From NCBI RefSeq assembly GCF_002797375.1, contig NZ_KZ454941.1, positions 1,291,993 to 1,355,992 on the forward strand: DNA of 64,000 nucleotides, in the 5' to 3' direction. Shown in pieces: positions 45,159 to 56,500 of this stretch (the first letter of the stretch is position 1; every line of letters starts with the position of its first letter). The position numbers and the translations under genes were made by a program. This DNA is from Bacillus sp. FJAT-42315 (GTDB lineage: Bacteria; Bacillota; Bacilli; Bacillales; Domibacillaceae). The notes beneath the pieces are model-generated. The model was not told the DNA's origin and did no database searches. It worked only from the letters and a program-made list of their open reading frames with translations.

Positions 45159-46448
45159 ATGCGTTCTTATGAAAAGTCAAAGCAAGCGTATAAAGAAGCA
45201 GTGAAACTAATGCCAGGTGGAGTCAACAGTCCAGTTCGTGCATTCAAATCAGTCAATATGGACCCGATTTTTATGGAGCGTGGGAAAGGGTCGAAAATTT
45301 ATGATATCGACGGCAACGAATACATTGATTATGTTCTCTCTTGGGGTCCGTTAATTTTAGGGCATTCAAACGACCAAGTCGTTGAAGGATTAAAGAAGAC
45401 GGCTGAAACAGGAACAAGCTTCGGTGCATCAACATTGGTTGAAAATGAATTAGCGAAGCTTGTGATCGAGCGCGTACCATCGATTGAAGTTATTCGCATG
45501 GTTTCTTCTGGAACGGAAGCGACGATGAGTGCGCTACGTCTAGCTCGTGGATTTACTGGCCGAAATAAAATTTTAAAGTTTGAAGGCTGTTATCACGGTC
45601 ATGGTGACTCATTGTTAATTAAAGCAGGTTCAGGCGTGGCTACATTAGGTTTGCCAGATAGCCCTGGTGTTCCAGAAGGGGTTGCTCAAAATACAGTAAC
45701 CGTTGCTTATAATGATATCGAAGGAGTAAAAGTTGCCTTTGAACAGTACGGTGATGACCTCGCTTGTGTCATCGTCGAACCAGTCGCTGGTAACATGGGT
45801 GTCGTTCCTCCACAACCAGGCTTCCTTGAAGGTCTTCGTGAAATTACAGAGCAATATGGTGCTTTGCTCATTTTTGATGAAGTAATGACAGGTTTCCGTG
45901 TAGGCTATAACTGTGGTCAAGGTCTTTTCGGTGTAACACCAGATTTAACGTGTTTAGGAAAAGTGATCGGTGGAGGTCTACCAGTCGGTGCGTTCGGTGG
46001 TCGCGCGGATATTATGGAGAAAATTGCTCCAAGCGGTCCGATCTATCAAGCGGGAACTCTTTCAGGAAATCCGATGGCGATGACAGCAGGTTTAGAAACG
46101 CTTCGTCAATTAACACCGGAAACGTATGATGAGTTTATTCGTAAAGCGGATCTTCTAGAAAAAGGTTTGTCAGAAGCGGCAGAGAAGCATGGCATTCCTT
46201 ATACGATTAATCGTGCCGGCTCGATGATTGGCATTTTCTTCACGAATGAAGATGTTATTAACTACGAAACAGCGAAAACGTCTGATCTAGAGCTGTTTGC
46301 TGAGTATTATAAAGAAATGGCTAATGAAGGTATCTTCCTTCCACCGTCTCAATTTGAAGGGTTGTTCTTATCAACGGCTCATTCCGATGAAGATATCGAG
46401 AAAACAATTGCGGCTGCGGAAAAAGCATTTAGTAAACTGAAAAAATAA
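45159..46448 (+). CDS. hemL: Glutamate-1-semialdehyde 2,1-aminomutase
   Basis: A 429-residue PLP enzyme making 5-aminolevulinate from glutamate-1-semialdehyde. PLP attaches to K268 ([17 protein letters not shown]), and [12 protein letters not shown] holds the PLP-contacting aspartate. It lies 16 bases after hemB, ends the operon, and is followed by a strong terminator. The operon thus contains both early C5-pathway steps and those up to uroporphyrinogen III. Confidence 0.97.
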   Translation: MRSYEKSKQAYKEAVKLMPGGVNSPVRAFKSVNMDPIFMERGKGSKIYDIDGNEYIDYVLSWGPLILGHSNDQVVEGLKKTAETGTSFGASTLVENELAKLVIERVPSIEVIRMVSSGTEATMSALRLARGFTGRNKILKFEGCYHGHGDSLLIKAGSGVATLGLPDSPGVPEGVAQNTVTVAYNDIEGVKVAFEQYGDDLACVIVEPVAGNMGVVPPQPGFLEGLREITEQYGALLIFDEVMTGFRVGYNCGQGLFGVTPDLTCLGKVIGGGLPVGAFGGRADIMEKIAPSGPIYQAGTLSGNPMAMTAGLETLRQLTPETYDEFIRKADLLEKGLSEAAEKHGIPYTINRAGSMIGIFFTNEDVINYETAKTSDLELFAEYYKEMANEGIFLPPSQFEGLFLSTAHSDEDIEKTIAAAEKAFSKLKK

Positions 46449-46465
46449 TAAGTAGCTATTTTTTA

Positions 46466-46514
46466 GGACTGTCTTCGAGCATAGTGACTATGTTTACTCG
46501 AAGACAGTCTTTTT
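46466..46514 (+). terminator. Terminator after hemL
   Basis: GACTGTCTTCGAG and CTCGAAGACAGTC pair perfectly and run into six T residues. The loop carries a small ATAGTGACTAT palindrome. Confidence 0.93.
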
Positions 46515-46637
46515 TGTCGTGAGAGAGCTGAGCGAACGAGAAAAAGCATATTCCTCTTTTAAAAAGCATACATTCGAATGAAGAGAGCCTTATTAATCAT
46601 TTGCTGAAAGTTGCATTTATTGGAGGGAGGAATAAGC

Positions 46638-47756
46638 GTGACTTCTCAAGATCAGTCGTATTTACGATTTTCCTTAGAAGAAACGATTCGATTTGATCGC
46701 GGGCAGGAGGTAGAGGAGTTATACTCGATTTCGCTTGATCCGCAAATACAAATGGAAGAGCAAGATCAATTTGTCCGCTTGCATGGCTGTTTAGAGCTTT
46801 CTGGAGAATATCAGCCAGCTATAGCCGAGGAGACAGATAGTGAAAGTAACCAGTCGGTTAAATATGTTCAGCAAGTATTAGAACGAAATGAGCATGAATG
46901 CGAATTTTTTCATCCGTTTCCGATTGACATTACCATTCCTAAAAATCGGATTGAGCGGCTAGAGGAAGTGGAAATTTATATTGATTCCTTTGACTATGAA
47001 CTTCCGCAAAAAGGTGACTTAAAGCTAACGGTGGATTTATCGATCTCGGGCATTTATGGTGAACAGCAAACGCATCGACCGCAAGAACCAGAACTGTTAG
47101 AAGAAGAACGTGATCAAGTAGCAACTGAAGAGCCAGTCGTTCCAGTAGCATTAGAGGAGTTTGGAGAAGAACAACAAGGTGTAAGCGAGTCCGCAGAGGA
47201 AGAAGTAGCGGATGAACTAGAGTTTTCCATGGTTACGCTCGATTTAGAACCGATTACTGATGAACAGGAAGAAGCTGATTTTGCTGTAGAGGTCAAAAGA
47301 AAACCGAATGAGGCTGATCAAGAAATAGAAAACACCGTCATTTCAACAATCCAAAAAAGAGAAGAAATGAAAGAGACCCAACAAGTTGAGAATAGCGAAA
47401 TGATTGAACAAGAGGAAGAAAGTAGCAGTCCAGTGGTGAACGAAGAAATGGAGAGTAGCGAGATGTTAGAGAGTCAAGAGGAAACACCAGCGCCTGAGCC
47501 AAAAAAGAAAAAATCATTTAGCTTTAAGCAAACGGAAACAATGTCGTTAGCGGACTTTTTTGCGAGAAAAGAAGAGGATGAACCAGTCACTTGGAAAGTG
47601 TGCCTTGTACAAAAGGATGATACATTACAAAAGCTAGCTGAACGTTATGGGCTACTCGTAGCGGATATCGTCAAAGAAAATAAGTTAGAAGCTCATCAAT
47701 CAATCACCGAAGGCCAAGTGCTCTACATTCCGAGCCATGAGAAGGTCAGTAAATAA
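46638..47756 (+). CDS. spoVID: Stage VI sporulation protein D (spore coat morphogenesis)
   Basis: About 372 residues. The N-terminal domain (YLRFSLEETIRFDRGQEVEE, DPQIQMEEQ, FPIDITIPKNRI) is the conserved coat-encasement region. A long Glu/Gln-rich acidic linker follows (about residues 150-310), then a C-terminal LysM domain (VQKDDTLQKLAERYGL...ITEGQVLYIP). SpoVID brings SafA and coat layers around the forespore. GTG 46638 is chosen because GGAGGGAGG lies just upstream and it matches the B. subtilis N-terminus. Confidence 0.93.
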   Translation: MTSQDQSYLRFSLEETIRFDRGQEVEELYSISLDPQIQMEEQDQFVRLHGCLELSGEYQPAIAEETDSESNQSVKYVQQVLERNEHECEFFHPFPIDITIPKNRIERLEEVEIYIDSFDYELPQKGDLKLTVDLSISGIYGEQQTHRPQEPELLEEERDQVATEEPVVPVALEEFGEEQQGVSESAEEEVADELEFSMVTLDLEPITDEQEEADFAVEVKRKPNEADQEIENTVISTIQKREEMKETQQVENSEMIEQEEESSSPVVNEEMESSEMLESQEETPAPEPKKKKSFSFKQTETMSLADFFARKEEDEPVTWKVCLVQKDDTLQKLAERYGLLVADIVKENKLEAHQSITEGQVLYIPSHEKVSK

Positions 47757-47763
47757 ATAGTCT

Positions 47764-47795
47764 GGCTGTCTCATCGTGGGACAGCCTTACTTTTT
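47764..47795 (+). terminator. Terminator after spoVID
   Basis: GGCTGTC and GGACAGCC arms around TCATCGTG are followed by TTACTTTTT. It lies between spoVID and ysxE, so ysxE may depend on read-through. Confidence 0.75.
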
Positions 47796-47814
47796 GACAA
47801 AGCGGGTGAAGCGT

Positions 47815-48810
47815 GTGGAACAGCCCTTTTCAGATGTATGGAAACAATATGATTTACAGCCTAAATATATGGAATCATTCGGTCGTATCCAAAAAATATA
47901 TACTGATAAAGGAAATTTTGCGTTAAAAAGAATACTAGCTACGCGCGGGATGTATTTTCTTCACAGCATGCAACGATTGTATCAATCAGGTTATCATCAT
48001 TTTGTGCCTGTCTATCCAGCGCGAGACGGTCGATACGGCATTCTTGAAGGCCATCATATTTATTATTTAATGCCATGGGTCGAAGGAAGCAATGATCGCG
48101 ACACGATTTTAAAAGAGAAGCAAATGCTGCGAGAAACAGCTAGGCTTCATTTATTATCTTCTAAAGAAATAGAGGTAGAGCCAGAAGAAAGACTTAAACA
48201 TTATGAACAGATGAAACAGATGTGGGAACGGCAAGAAGAGCACTTAGAGCAATATATCACTTTAGCTGAGAAAGAGACGTACATGTCACCGTTTAGTCTT
48301 CAGTACGCCTTATATTATCATGACATCACGATGGCATATGTGTACGCAAAGGAAAAGCTGAAAGAATGGATGGAGGAAACGAAGGAGCATAAAAAGGTGA
48401 GAACGGTTCAAGTGCATGGGAATTTGGCGTTAGATCATTTTATTTTAGATCGTCAAGGCATGGGCTATTTTATTAGCTTAGAGCAATCTCGACCAGCAAC
48501 GCCGATTCATGATCTCGTTCCATACTTTGCCCATTCTCTCGCCACCTTTCCGAAAAAAGCAGATGCCGAAATTGAACAATTTACTTATTACATGGGGCAT
48601 TTTCCGTTAAAGAAGGAAGAGAAGCTATTGCTTCATAGTTATCTAGCCTATCCGGGAGCGATGTATGAAACGGTTTCTGCGTACTTTACTCGCTCGAGAA
48701 GATATAGCGAACGTCAATTTACGAAAAAACTGCAAAGGCAACATTGGCAGCTGAAAAATATTGAATACTTTCTCATCCAACCTAACTCAAAAAATAACGA
48801 GGGACTGTAA
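47815..48810 (+). CDS. ysxE: Spore coat-associated kinase-like protein YsxE
   Basis: About 331 residues, related to the CotS/YsxE/YutH group with an aminoglycoside-phosphotransferase-like fold. The N-lobe (KIYTDKGNFALKRILATRG) and the HGNLALDHFILD segment, where the kinase HxDxxxxN is partly degenerate, are visible. These proteins are assembled in the coat; kinase activity is uncertain. The GTG at 47815 is favoured, since in-frame starts further upstream fall in the preceding terminator. Synteny with spoVID supports the name. Confidence 0.88.
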   Translation: MEQPFSDVWKQYDLQPKYMESFGRIQKIYTDKGNFALKRILATRGMYFLHSMQRLYQSGYHHFVPVYPARDGRYGILEGHHIYYLMPWVEGSNDRDTILKEKQMLRETARLHLLSSKEIEVEPEERLKHYEQMKQMWERQEEHLEQYITLAEKETYMSPFSLQYALYYHDITMAYVYAKEKLKEWMEETKEHKKVRTVQVHGNLALDHFILDRQGMGYFISLEQSRPATPIHDLVPYFAHSLATFPKKADAEIEQFTYYMGHFPLKKEEKLLLHSYLAYPGAMYETVSAYFTRSRRYSERQFTKKLQRQHWQLKNIEYFLIQPNSKNNEGL

Positions 48811-48832
48811 CTCTATTGAATAGAGACAGTCC

Positions 48833-49024
48833 CTAAATCCATTCCAGATAAAGAGCAACAGCTAGTAAAATGAAAACGGCCAGTATAATAACATCAAAAG
48901 TAGTCGGGAAAAATAGTGTTCGGATTCCTTGAAACAGACAAAAGGGGACGGCTAATTGCGAACAGATCGCGCGGCATTTTCGTAGCCAAGGTGGAAGGGT
49001 ATACGGATTATATCTTCTTCTCAT
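48833..49024 (-). CDS. Small conserved membrane protein
   Basis: A 63-residue protein on the minus strand with a basic N-terminus (MRRRYNPYTLPPWLRKCR) and two hydrophobic segments, ending LALYLEWI-like (VALYLEWI). AGGTGG precedes the tandem ATG start codons at 49027 and 49024. It lies convergent to ysxE and divergent from valS. I do not recognise a named family, although the composition and good ribosome binding site suggest it is real. Confidence 0.65.
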   Translation of the reverse strand: MRRRYNPYTLPPWLRKCRAICSQLAVPFCLFQGIRTLFFPTTFDVIILAVFILLAVALYLEWI

Positions 49025-49116
49025 CATTACCACCTACTTTTCCTTTTTATTATTATTATATGTATGAAAGAAAGTAAATCTTCGTGAGTAAACATGAAAA
49101 ATGATGGCAATAATGA

Positions 49117-49146
49117 TTGACGAAAATACCTGTTTTTCGATAAGAT
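49117..49146 (+). promoter_or_regulatory. Promoter of the valS leader
   Basis: TTGACG at 49117-49122 and TAAGAT at 49141-49146 with an 18-base spacer place transcription start near 49153, giving a leader of nearly 300 bases. Confidence 0.6.
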
Positions 49147-49152
49147 ATGAGT

Positions 49153-49404
49153 AATAACAAAAAGCAAAGACCGGGAATAGTATGATGAACAGCAAGTCGA
49201 GCAGAGAGAAAACTCATGGCTGAAAGGTTTTCCGATAAGCCCATCAGAATGTCACCCGCGAGCTGCTTCTGTGAACGTTAGTAGCAGAAGTCGGTTACCA
49301 GCCGTTATTGGATTGAGAGCCGAATGTGCCTGCAACAGCCATTCGTGAAAAAAGGTGGCACCGCGAACAACTCCTTCGTCCTTTTGGCGAGAGGAGTTTT
49401 TTTG
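49153..49404 (+). promoter_or_regulatory. T-box riboswitch controlling valS
   Basis: The T-box core AAAGGTGGCACCGCG is at 49351-49365, followed by the terminator arms AACTCCT (49369-49375) and AGGAGTT with a T7 run. Upstream, a stem I-like region contains GAATGTCACC; GTC at 49251-49253 is a candidate valine specifier codon. Uncharged tRNA-Val would pair with the leader and favour the antiterminator, turning on valS. The specifier position is inferred, not modelled. Confidence 0.93.
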
Positions 49405-49444
49405 TGGGCAAAAAAGCAGGCTGTAAATAAAGGAGGAACATCGA

Positions 49445-52087
49445 ATGGAAAACAATGAATTAACAATGCCGACAAAGTATGATCCACAGTCGATCGAGCA
49501 AGGGCGCTATGACTGGTGGGTGAATAGCAAGGTGTTTGAAGCGAAGGATGATCAAACGAAGGAGCCTTATACGATTGTCATTCCACCGCCAAACGTTACA
49601 GGAAAGCTACACCTTGGACATGCTTGGGATACGACGTTACAAGATATTTTAACGCGCATGAAGCGGATGCAAGGCTATGATGTGCTATGGTTACCAGGTA
49701 TGGACCATGCGGGAATTGCAACGCAAGCGAAAGTGGAGCAAAAGCTACGTGAAGAAGGAAAGTCGCGCTATGATCTTGGTCGTGAGAAATTTTTAGAAGA
49801 AGCGTGGAAATGGAAAGAGGATTATGCCGGTTTTATTCGTCAGCAATGGGCTAAGCTTGGCTTAGGTTTAGATTATAGCCGTGAGCGTTTCACATTAGAT
49901 GAAGGCTTGTCAAAAGCCGTTCGTGAAGTATTCGTTTCTTTATATAATAAAGGATTAATTTACCGCGGGGAGTACATTATTAACTGGGACCCAGCGACAA
50001 AAACAGCTTTATCTGATATTGAGGTTATTTATAAAGACGTTCAAGGCGCGTTCTATCATATGAAATATCCGCTTGCTGATGGCAGTGGACATATTGAAAT
50101 TGCGACAACTCGTCCAGAAACGATGCTTGGGGATACAGCGGTTGCTGTCCATCCAGAAGATGAGCGTTATAAACATTTAATCGGTAAGACAGTTATTTTA
50201 CCAATCGTTGGCCGTGAAATTCCAATCGTTGGTGATGATTATGTTGATATGGAATTCGGTTCAGGCGCAGTGAAAATTACGCCAGCGCATGACCCGAATG
50301 ACTTTGAAATCGGTAATCGTCATGACCTAGAGCGCGTGCTTGTCATGAATGAAGATGGAACGATGAATGATTTGGCTGGCACGTATAAAGGAATGGATCG
50401 CTTTGAGTGCCGTAAACAAATCGTGAAAGATTTACAAGAGCAAGGGGTGTTGTTCAACATTGAAGAACATATGCATTCCGTTGGTCACTCTGAGCGAAGC
50501 GGCGCCGTTGTTGAACCATATTTATCTACACAATGGTTTGTTAAAATGCAGCCGTTAGCAGATGAAGCGATTGCTCTACAAGAGAAGGAAGAGAAAGTTC
50601 ACTTCGTTCCTGATCGCTTTGAGAAAACATACTTACACTGGATGGAAAACATTCGTGATTGGTGTATTTCTCGTCAACTTTGGTGGGGTCACCGCATTCC
50701 TGCTTGGTATCATAAAGAAACAGGCGAAGTGTTTGTTGGTCATGAAGCGCCAGCAGATATCGAAAACTGGGAGCAAGATACTGATGTACTTGATACGTGG
50801 TTCAGCTCGGCTTTATGGCCATTTTCTACAATGGGCTGGCCAAATGAAGAGGCAACAGACTTTAAACGTTACTATCCAACAGGTGCATTAGTCACTGGCT
50901 ATGATATCATCTTCTTCTGGGTATCTCGTATGATCTTCCAAGGATTAGAGTTTACAGGTGAGCGTCCATTTAAAGATGTATTAATTCATGGACTTGTTCG
51001 CGATGCAGAAGGTCGTAAAATGAGTAAATCATTAGGAAACGGTGTCGATCCGATGGAAGTGATCGATAAGTACGGAGCAGATTCCCTACGTTATTTCTTA
51101 TCGACAGGAAGTTCACCAGGTCAAGACCTTCGTTTCTCAGTGGAAAAAGTAGAATCGATTTGGAACTTTGCCAATAAAATTTGGAATGCGTCTCGTTTCG
51201 CTTTAATGAATATGGACGGATTAAAATATGAAGAAATCGATTTAAGCGGTGAAATGTCCGTTGCAGATAAATGGATTTTAACAAGACTAAATGAAACAAT
51301 TGAAACGGTGACAAAGCTTGCTGATCGTTATGAGTTCGGTGAAGTTGGTCGCGTGCTATACAACTTCATTTGGGATGATTTCTGTGATTGGTATATCGAA
51401 ATGGCGAAGCTGCCATTGTACGGAGAAGATGAAGCAGCGAAGAAAACGACTCGTTCAATTCTTGCTTATGTGCTTGATAATACGATGCGTCTTTTACATC
51501 CATTTATGCCGTTTATTACAGAAGAAATTTGGCAAAACCTTCCGCATGATGGTGAAACGATCGTCACAGCAAAATGGCCAGAAGTGCGCCCGGAATTATC
51601 GGATGAAAAAGCGGCGAGTGATATGAAGCTATTAGTGGATATTATTCGCGCTGTTCGTAACATCCGTGCCGAAGTGAATACGCCAATGAGCAAGCAAATT
51701 AAGTTAACGATCAAAGCGAAAGATGAAGCTGTTCTTTCTGTACTTGAATATAACCGTGCATATGTCGAACGCTTCTGTAACCCAGAAGAACTGACAATTT
51801 CTGTCGATGCGGTTGCTCCTGATAAAGCGATGACCGCTGTTGTTACGGGTGCGGAATTAATTTTACCACTTGAGGGGTTAATCAACATCGAGGAAGAAAT
51901 TGCTCGTCTACAAAAAGAGTGGGATAAATGGAATAGCGAAGTGGAACGCGTTCAGAAAAAATTAGGCAACGAGCGCTTCATAAGCAAAGCACCACAAAAA
52001 GTAGTCGATGAAGAACGTGCGAAAGAACAAGACTACTTAGAAAAACGTGCGGCAGTAGAAGCACGCATGAATGAATTAAAGCAATAA
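49445..52087 (+). CDS. valS: Valyl-tRNA synthetase
   Basis: An 880-residue class I synthetase, usual length. The HIGH-type motif is in [15 protein letters not shown], the KMSKS motif in [11 protein letters not shown], the editing (CP1) domain includes [19 protein letters not shown], and a C-terminal coiled coil (residues 815-880) binds tRNA. It follows AAAGGAGG and lies under T-box control. folC follows after a terminator. Confidence 0.98.
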   Translation: MENNELTMPTKYDPQSIEQGRYDWWVNSKVFEAKDDQTKEPYTIVIPPPNVTGKLHLGHAWDTTLQDILTRMKRMQGYDVLWLPGMDHAGIATQAKVEQKLREEGKSRYDLGREKFLEEAWKWKEDYAGFIRQQWAKLGLGLDYSRERFTLDEGLSKAVREVFVSLYNKGLIYRGEYIINWDPATKTALSDIEVIYKDVQGAFYHMKYPLADGSGHIEIATTRPETMLGDTAVAVHPEDERYKHLIGKTVILPIVGREIPIVGDDYVDMEFGSGAVKITPAHDPNDFEIGNRHDLERVLVMNEDGTMNDLAGTYKGMDRFECRKQIVKDLQEQGVLFNIEEHMHSVGHSERSGAVVEPYLSTQWFVKMQPLADEAIALQEKEEKVHFVPDRFEKTYLHWMENIRDWCISRQLWWGHRIPAWYHKETGEVFVGHEAPADIENWEQDTDVLDTWFSSALWPFSTMGWPNEEATDFKRYYPTGALVTGYDIIFFWVSRMIFQGLEFTGERPFKDVLIHGLVRDAEGRKMSKSLGNGVDPMEVIDKYGADSLRYFLSTGSSPGQDLRFSVEKVESIWNFANKIWNASRFALMNMDGLKYEEIDLSGEMSVADKWILTRLNETIETVTKLADRYEFGEVGRVLYNFIWDDFCDWYIEMAKLPLYGEDEAAKKTTRSILAYVLDNTMRLLHPFMPFITEEIWQNLPHDGETIVTAKWPEVRPELSDEKAASDMKLLVDIIRAVRNIRAEVNTPMSKQIKLTIKAKDEAVLSVLEYNRAYVERFCNPEELTISVDAVAPDKAMTAVVTGAELILPLEGLINIEEEIARLQKEWDKWNSEVERVQKKLGNERFISKAPQKVVDEERAKEQDYLEKRAAVEARMNELKQ

Positions 52088-52102
52088 GAGCGGTGGCTCT
52101 AG

Positions 52103-52137
52103 GACGAATCTGTATATCGTGTACAGATTCGTCTTTT
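52103..52137 (+). terminator. Terminator after valS
   Basis: GACGAATCTGTA and TACAGATTCGTC pair around a short loop and are followed by T4. Confidence 0.85.
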
Positions 52138-52159
52138 CATATAGATGGAGGACGTTCAA

Positions 52160-53446
52160 ATGATACACACTCACCAAGAAGCATTAAATTGGATTCACAG
52201 TCGTCTACAAATGGGCATTAAGCCAGGGTTGTTACGAATGGAATGGTTAATGGAAAGGATGAATCATCCAGAACGACGACTGAAAACGATACATATTGGC
52301 GGAACGAATGGCAAGGGATCGACGGTTACTTACATGCGTTCGATTTTGCAAGCAGCTGGTTATGAAATCGGTACGTTCACCTCTCCTTACATTGAACAAT
52401 TCAATGAGCGAATTAGCGTTAATGGAATCCCGATTACCGATGACGAATTGACTCAGCTCGTCAATGTAATCAAGCCGCTAGCCGAGGAACTTGAGCAGAC
52501 AGAGCTTGGTGGACCGAGTGAATTTGAAGTGATTACGGCGATGGCTTTCTATTATTTTGCCGATGTTCATCCTGTCGATATCGTCCTATTTGAAGTAGGG
52601 CTAGGCGGACGACTGGATTCAACAAATGTCATTCAGCCACTTCTTTCTATCATTACAACGATCGGTATGGATCATATGCAATTTTTAGGTAATACGCTAG
52701 AAGAGATTGCCTTTGAAAAAGCAGGAATCATTAAAAGTGGTGTTCCGATCATTAGTGGTGTGAAACAAGAGGAAGCGAAAGCAGTAATTTCTAAGCGAGC
52801 AGCCGATCAGAAATCAACCGTTTATCAACTGGGAGAGCAGTTTCAAGGCGAGTGGCAGCAGTCACTTTCGACAGGTGAAGCCTTTCATTTTCACTCTGAA
52901 TTGGCGAATATGGAGTCTCTACACACTGGTTTAAATGGATTGCACCAAACCGACAATGCGGCACTTGCTGTGATGGCGACGCTTTATTTAAAAAACTTCT
53001 CCTCCTTTTTCATCGAAGAATCACATATCCGCGAGGGACTTGAAGCGGCTTGTTGGCCAGGTCGAATGGAGCAAGTGTGCCATCAGCCAGTGATTCTGCT
53101 TGATGGCGCTCATAATCCAGAAGGCATGAAAGCATTATCTGATTCATTACAGGCACGTTATCCAGATAGCCAAATCACAGCATTGTTCGCTGGATTAAAG
53201 GATAAAAAACTAGATGAAATGATTTCCTCGCTTACGGAAGTGGCTGACACGGTTATTTTTACTACGTTCGATTTTCCGAGAGCGGCTGGCTACGAAGAAT
53301 TTGAACCATTGCTAAATGAGCAAACGGTTTGGAGAGCGGATTGGGAGGAATGTATCAAGGAATTTCAACATAGTAGACAAAAGGAGCGTATTTTTGTCGT
53401 AACGGGTTCGCTTTATTTTATTTCTGAGGTGAAAAAGCTGTTTTAG
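52160..53446 (+). CDS. folC: Folylpolyglutamate synthase / dihydrofolate synthase
   Basis: A 428-residue Mur-ligase-like enzyme adding glutamate to folates. The P-loop is GGTNGKGST (near residue 45); FTSPYIEQFNERI and EVGLGGRLDSTN bind metal and substrate; DGAHNPEGMKAL joins the C-terminal lobe. ATG 52160 is chosen because ATGGAGGAC provides the ribosome binding site just upstream, where a longer in-frame start would begin. The pair valS-folC is conserved in Bacillus. Confidence 0.96.
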   Translation: MIHTHQEALNWIHSRLQMGIKPGLLRMEWLMERMNHPERRLKTIHIGGTNGKGSTVTYMRSILQAAGYEIGTFTSPYIEQFNERISVNGIPITDDELTQLVNVIKPLAEELEQTELGGPSEFEVITAMAFYYFADVHPVDIVLFEVGLGGRLDSTNVIQPLLSIITTIGMDHMQFLGNTLEEIAFEKAGIIKSGVPIISGVKQEEAKAVISKRAADQKSTVYQLGEQFQGEWQQSLSTGEAFHFHSELANMESLHTGLNGLHQTDNAALAVMATLYLKNFSSFFIEESHIREGLEAACWPGRMEQVCHQPVILLDGAHNPEGMKALSDSLQARYPDSQITALFAGLKDKKLDEMISSLTEVADTVIFTTFDFPRAAGYEEFEPLLNEQTVWRADWEECIKEFQHSRQKERIFVVTGSLYFISEVKKLF

Positions 53447-53455
53447 TCTTCAATA

Positions 53456-53490
53456 GAGAGAGGAACAAATGTGTATCCTCTCTTATTTTT
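53456..53490 (+). terminator. Terminator after folC
   Basis: GAGAGAGGA and TCCTCTCT arms around a 10-base loop are followed by TATTTTTA. Confidence 0.8.
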
Positions 53491-53590
53491 AATGCTTAAA
53501 AATAGGAAAAAATGACTACTAATCACAATCGAGTGTTGGTATAATTAAAGGAGCAGCGAGAGAAAAATGATACTTAAGGAGGGAAAATAG

Positions 53591-56500
53591 ATGGTCAAAA
53601 ATTCAGTAATGTTCAAATATTTCATCGTTATGCTGTTAGTGTTATCCACTATTTTTTATACACCATATTCGCTCCGATCAAATGCAGCAACAAATCCTCA
53701 TATAAGCTTTAGTGTGACGCCGTCAGCTCATGAAGTGCAGCTATCCCCATCAGGTGTAGCAAAAGCTTCTCTTAACATGGAAATTTCCCCACCTTCTCAT
53801 AAGGGGTCCGCAGATGTCGTGTTTGTACATGAGACATCTAAGTGGATGAACCAGAAAGTAGATAAACAAATCAAAAGTGTCGTGGCGAAACAATCGCTAT
53901 TAAAGGCGATCGACTATTTTGAGAAAAATAGCGACTCACAAGATCGCTTTTATTTTGTCCCTTTTGATACGGATGTGAGTAATAAAGGCAAGGTGAAACC
54001 GACGGAAGGGTTAGCAAAGATTAGAGCGGCGGTAAGTGATATTGAAGATTACAGCTCAGGAGACAATAACTATGCGCCGGCTTTAAATGAAGCACTTGCT
54101 TACTTGCAGAACGGAAAGGCCAATCGAAAGTACGTGATCTTTCTTTCTGACGGGAATGCGAAGGGGAATAGTAATCAAGAAGCGGCTCTTGCCATTGCTC
54201 GTCAATTCAAACAAGAAAATATTGTCTTGCATAGTATTGCTTTAAATAATAGTAGCAATAATTCCTCTCACTATCGGTTTTTAGAAGAGCTTTCTACTCA
54301 AACGGGAGGGCAAGTATACAGTCCAAACGCAGCCGATGCTCCAACGGTTTATGAAGATATTGCTAAGGAAACGATGGCTGTTTCAGGCGCTGGTACAGTA
54401 AAGGTCCATCTAGATGAAGTGACGATGGAAGATGGAACAGCGGCTGGAAGTAATGTGGCATGGGAAGGGAATTCCAGCAGGGAATATTCGTTCAACTTCC
54501 AATTTAATGCTAGTAATCTATTAAACAATCAAATCGATTCCTTACCATTAATCTTCAAAAAAGCGGGAACGTACACTTTTAATAATATTGAATTACAATA
54601 CAATGGAACGATTCTGACGCATCCTAAAGTAACAGTGAAAGTCGTTAACGGCGCTACATCGGACGTTGGAGTCGAATTTTCGGTTCAGCCATCCGCACCT
54701 GAATATGTGAAGCCGGTTAATCAGTTGGCAAAAGGGCGTTTGGACGTTGAAATTAAGCCGACTGGAATGGTGAAGGATGAACAGAGAAAGCCGATTGATG
54801 TCGTATTTGTTCATGATACTTCTGGATCAATGAAAGCACAATGGAACAATGAAAGAAGGTCGGTATGGGCACAGAAGGCAGCCCAGCAAGCTGTGAAATT
54901 CTTTAAGGAAAGTGCCCAGAGTGACGATCGCTATTATTTTGTTCCGTTTGATAGCGACGTTAGTTATAAAGGGAATTATGGCGTATATCCGACTGAAGAT
55001 TTAGCAAATATTGAAAATGTAGTCGATTCTTTAGTGAGAAAAGATTGGTGGGGGCGCTATTTTGATTCCAGTGATGGCGGGACCAACTATAGTCAATCAT
55101 TGCAATATGCGATCAGTCAATTATCCGCCATGCGTGATAGTAAAAAGTATATCATCTTTTTAACAGATGGAGAGCCGACCGTTTTAGATTACAACGGAAA
55201 AAGACATGTATTATATACGAATGGACAAGCGAGTATTGGAAATCGTGGAGCCTCTTATAAAGATGTCGAGAGCATTATTCATCGCGAAGCAAGAAATACA
55301 GCGGATCAAGTCGGACGATCAGGCGTGACGATGTACACGATTGCTTTTTCGCAAGAAGGGGAAGTCAATTACGAGCTCCTTGATGAAATGTCTAAAAAAA
55401 CAGGTGGATATGCGATTGAAGCAAAGCCAGGTAATTTAACGAATGTGTTTACCGATATTTCTCAGCGCTTTGACTCTCCGGCAATAGATGGGGAAGTGAC
55501 TATTGATTTAAATCAGTTTGGCGGCAAGGTGAAGGTCGATACAGGAGCCGATGCTTATGTCGATGCAGATAACGTGGCTCATATTAAATTTAATGCGACC
55601 TATCCTGCTAATAAACAGCCGATTCCGCAACTCATTCAAGCTTCTCTTCCGTTAACATTTTCGGAAAAAGGAATCTATACGTTTGATCAAATTCATTTAA
55701 AGTATAAAGATTTGAATGGTAAAGCGCATTCTATTTTACATGATCCGATCCAAATCGAAATTAAAGACGAAACCGCACCTGTTTTTGAAAACAAGGTAGA
55801 GATTGCAGGCAATAAACACTATTCTGCCGATGATTTATGGAAGGACGGAATGGTCAATGGGGAAAGCAACCAGTTCTCGATAAAGTATACATTGACACCA
55901 ACCAACCAAACGAATCAACAAGTGACAGGTACAATAAGCAAAATGATCATGTACCAGCCTTTACCAGATGGTGTGAGTGTTGTAGGAAGCCCTATGAGTC
56001 CGCGTGGAGCGACCTCTAAGGAAATCACGAAGAATGGAAAACGAGTACTGGAGATCACCTTAAATGAGGATTTCACTTACAAAGGCAGTTCATTTACGCC
56101 AAAAGATGTAATCGTTCAAGTGAAACTGCAGGCGGATTATGCGATGGGATATGTGACGATGCCGCGAGCGACGATTGATTATTATGATTCGCGATTTAAA
56201 GAGCGATCACAAACCTTATCAGTCTCCCCGAAATTGATTAATATGAGAGTATTTTTGGATGAGTTTGACTTCAGGAAAGACATCAAATATGTAGGGGATT
56301 ACACAGGGAAAATTCAAAAATATAGCGAACAGACAAACGAATTACTAGCTGAAACAGACTTTCCTAATGAATATGGTTTGCTCAACAAGCCAGTGAAAGG
56401 GATGGAGTTTGTTAATCAAGGGGAAAAGATCCGCATTCTTTATCATGACGACACTAAAGCGTTACTAAATATGAAAACTAATTTTGAAGTGATAGAGAAT

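Noticed and set aside
47776..47814. Upstream in-frame starts for ysxE
   Set aside because: They fall within or immediately after the spoVID terminator hairpin and have no ribosome binding site.
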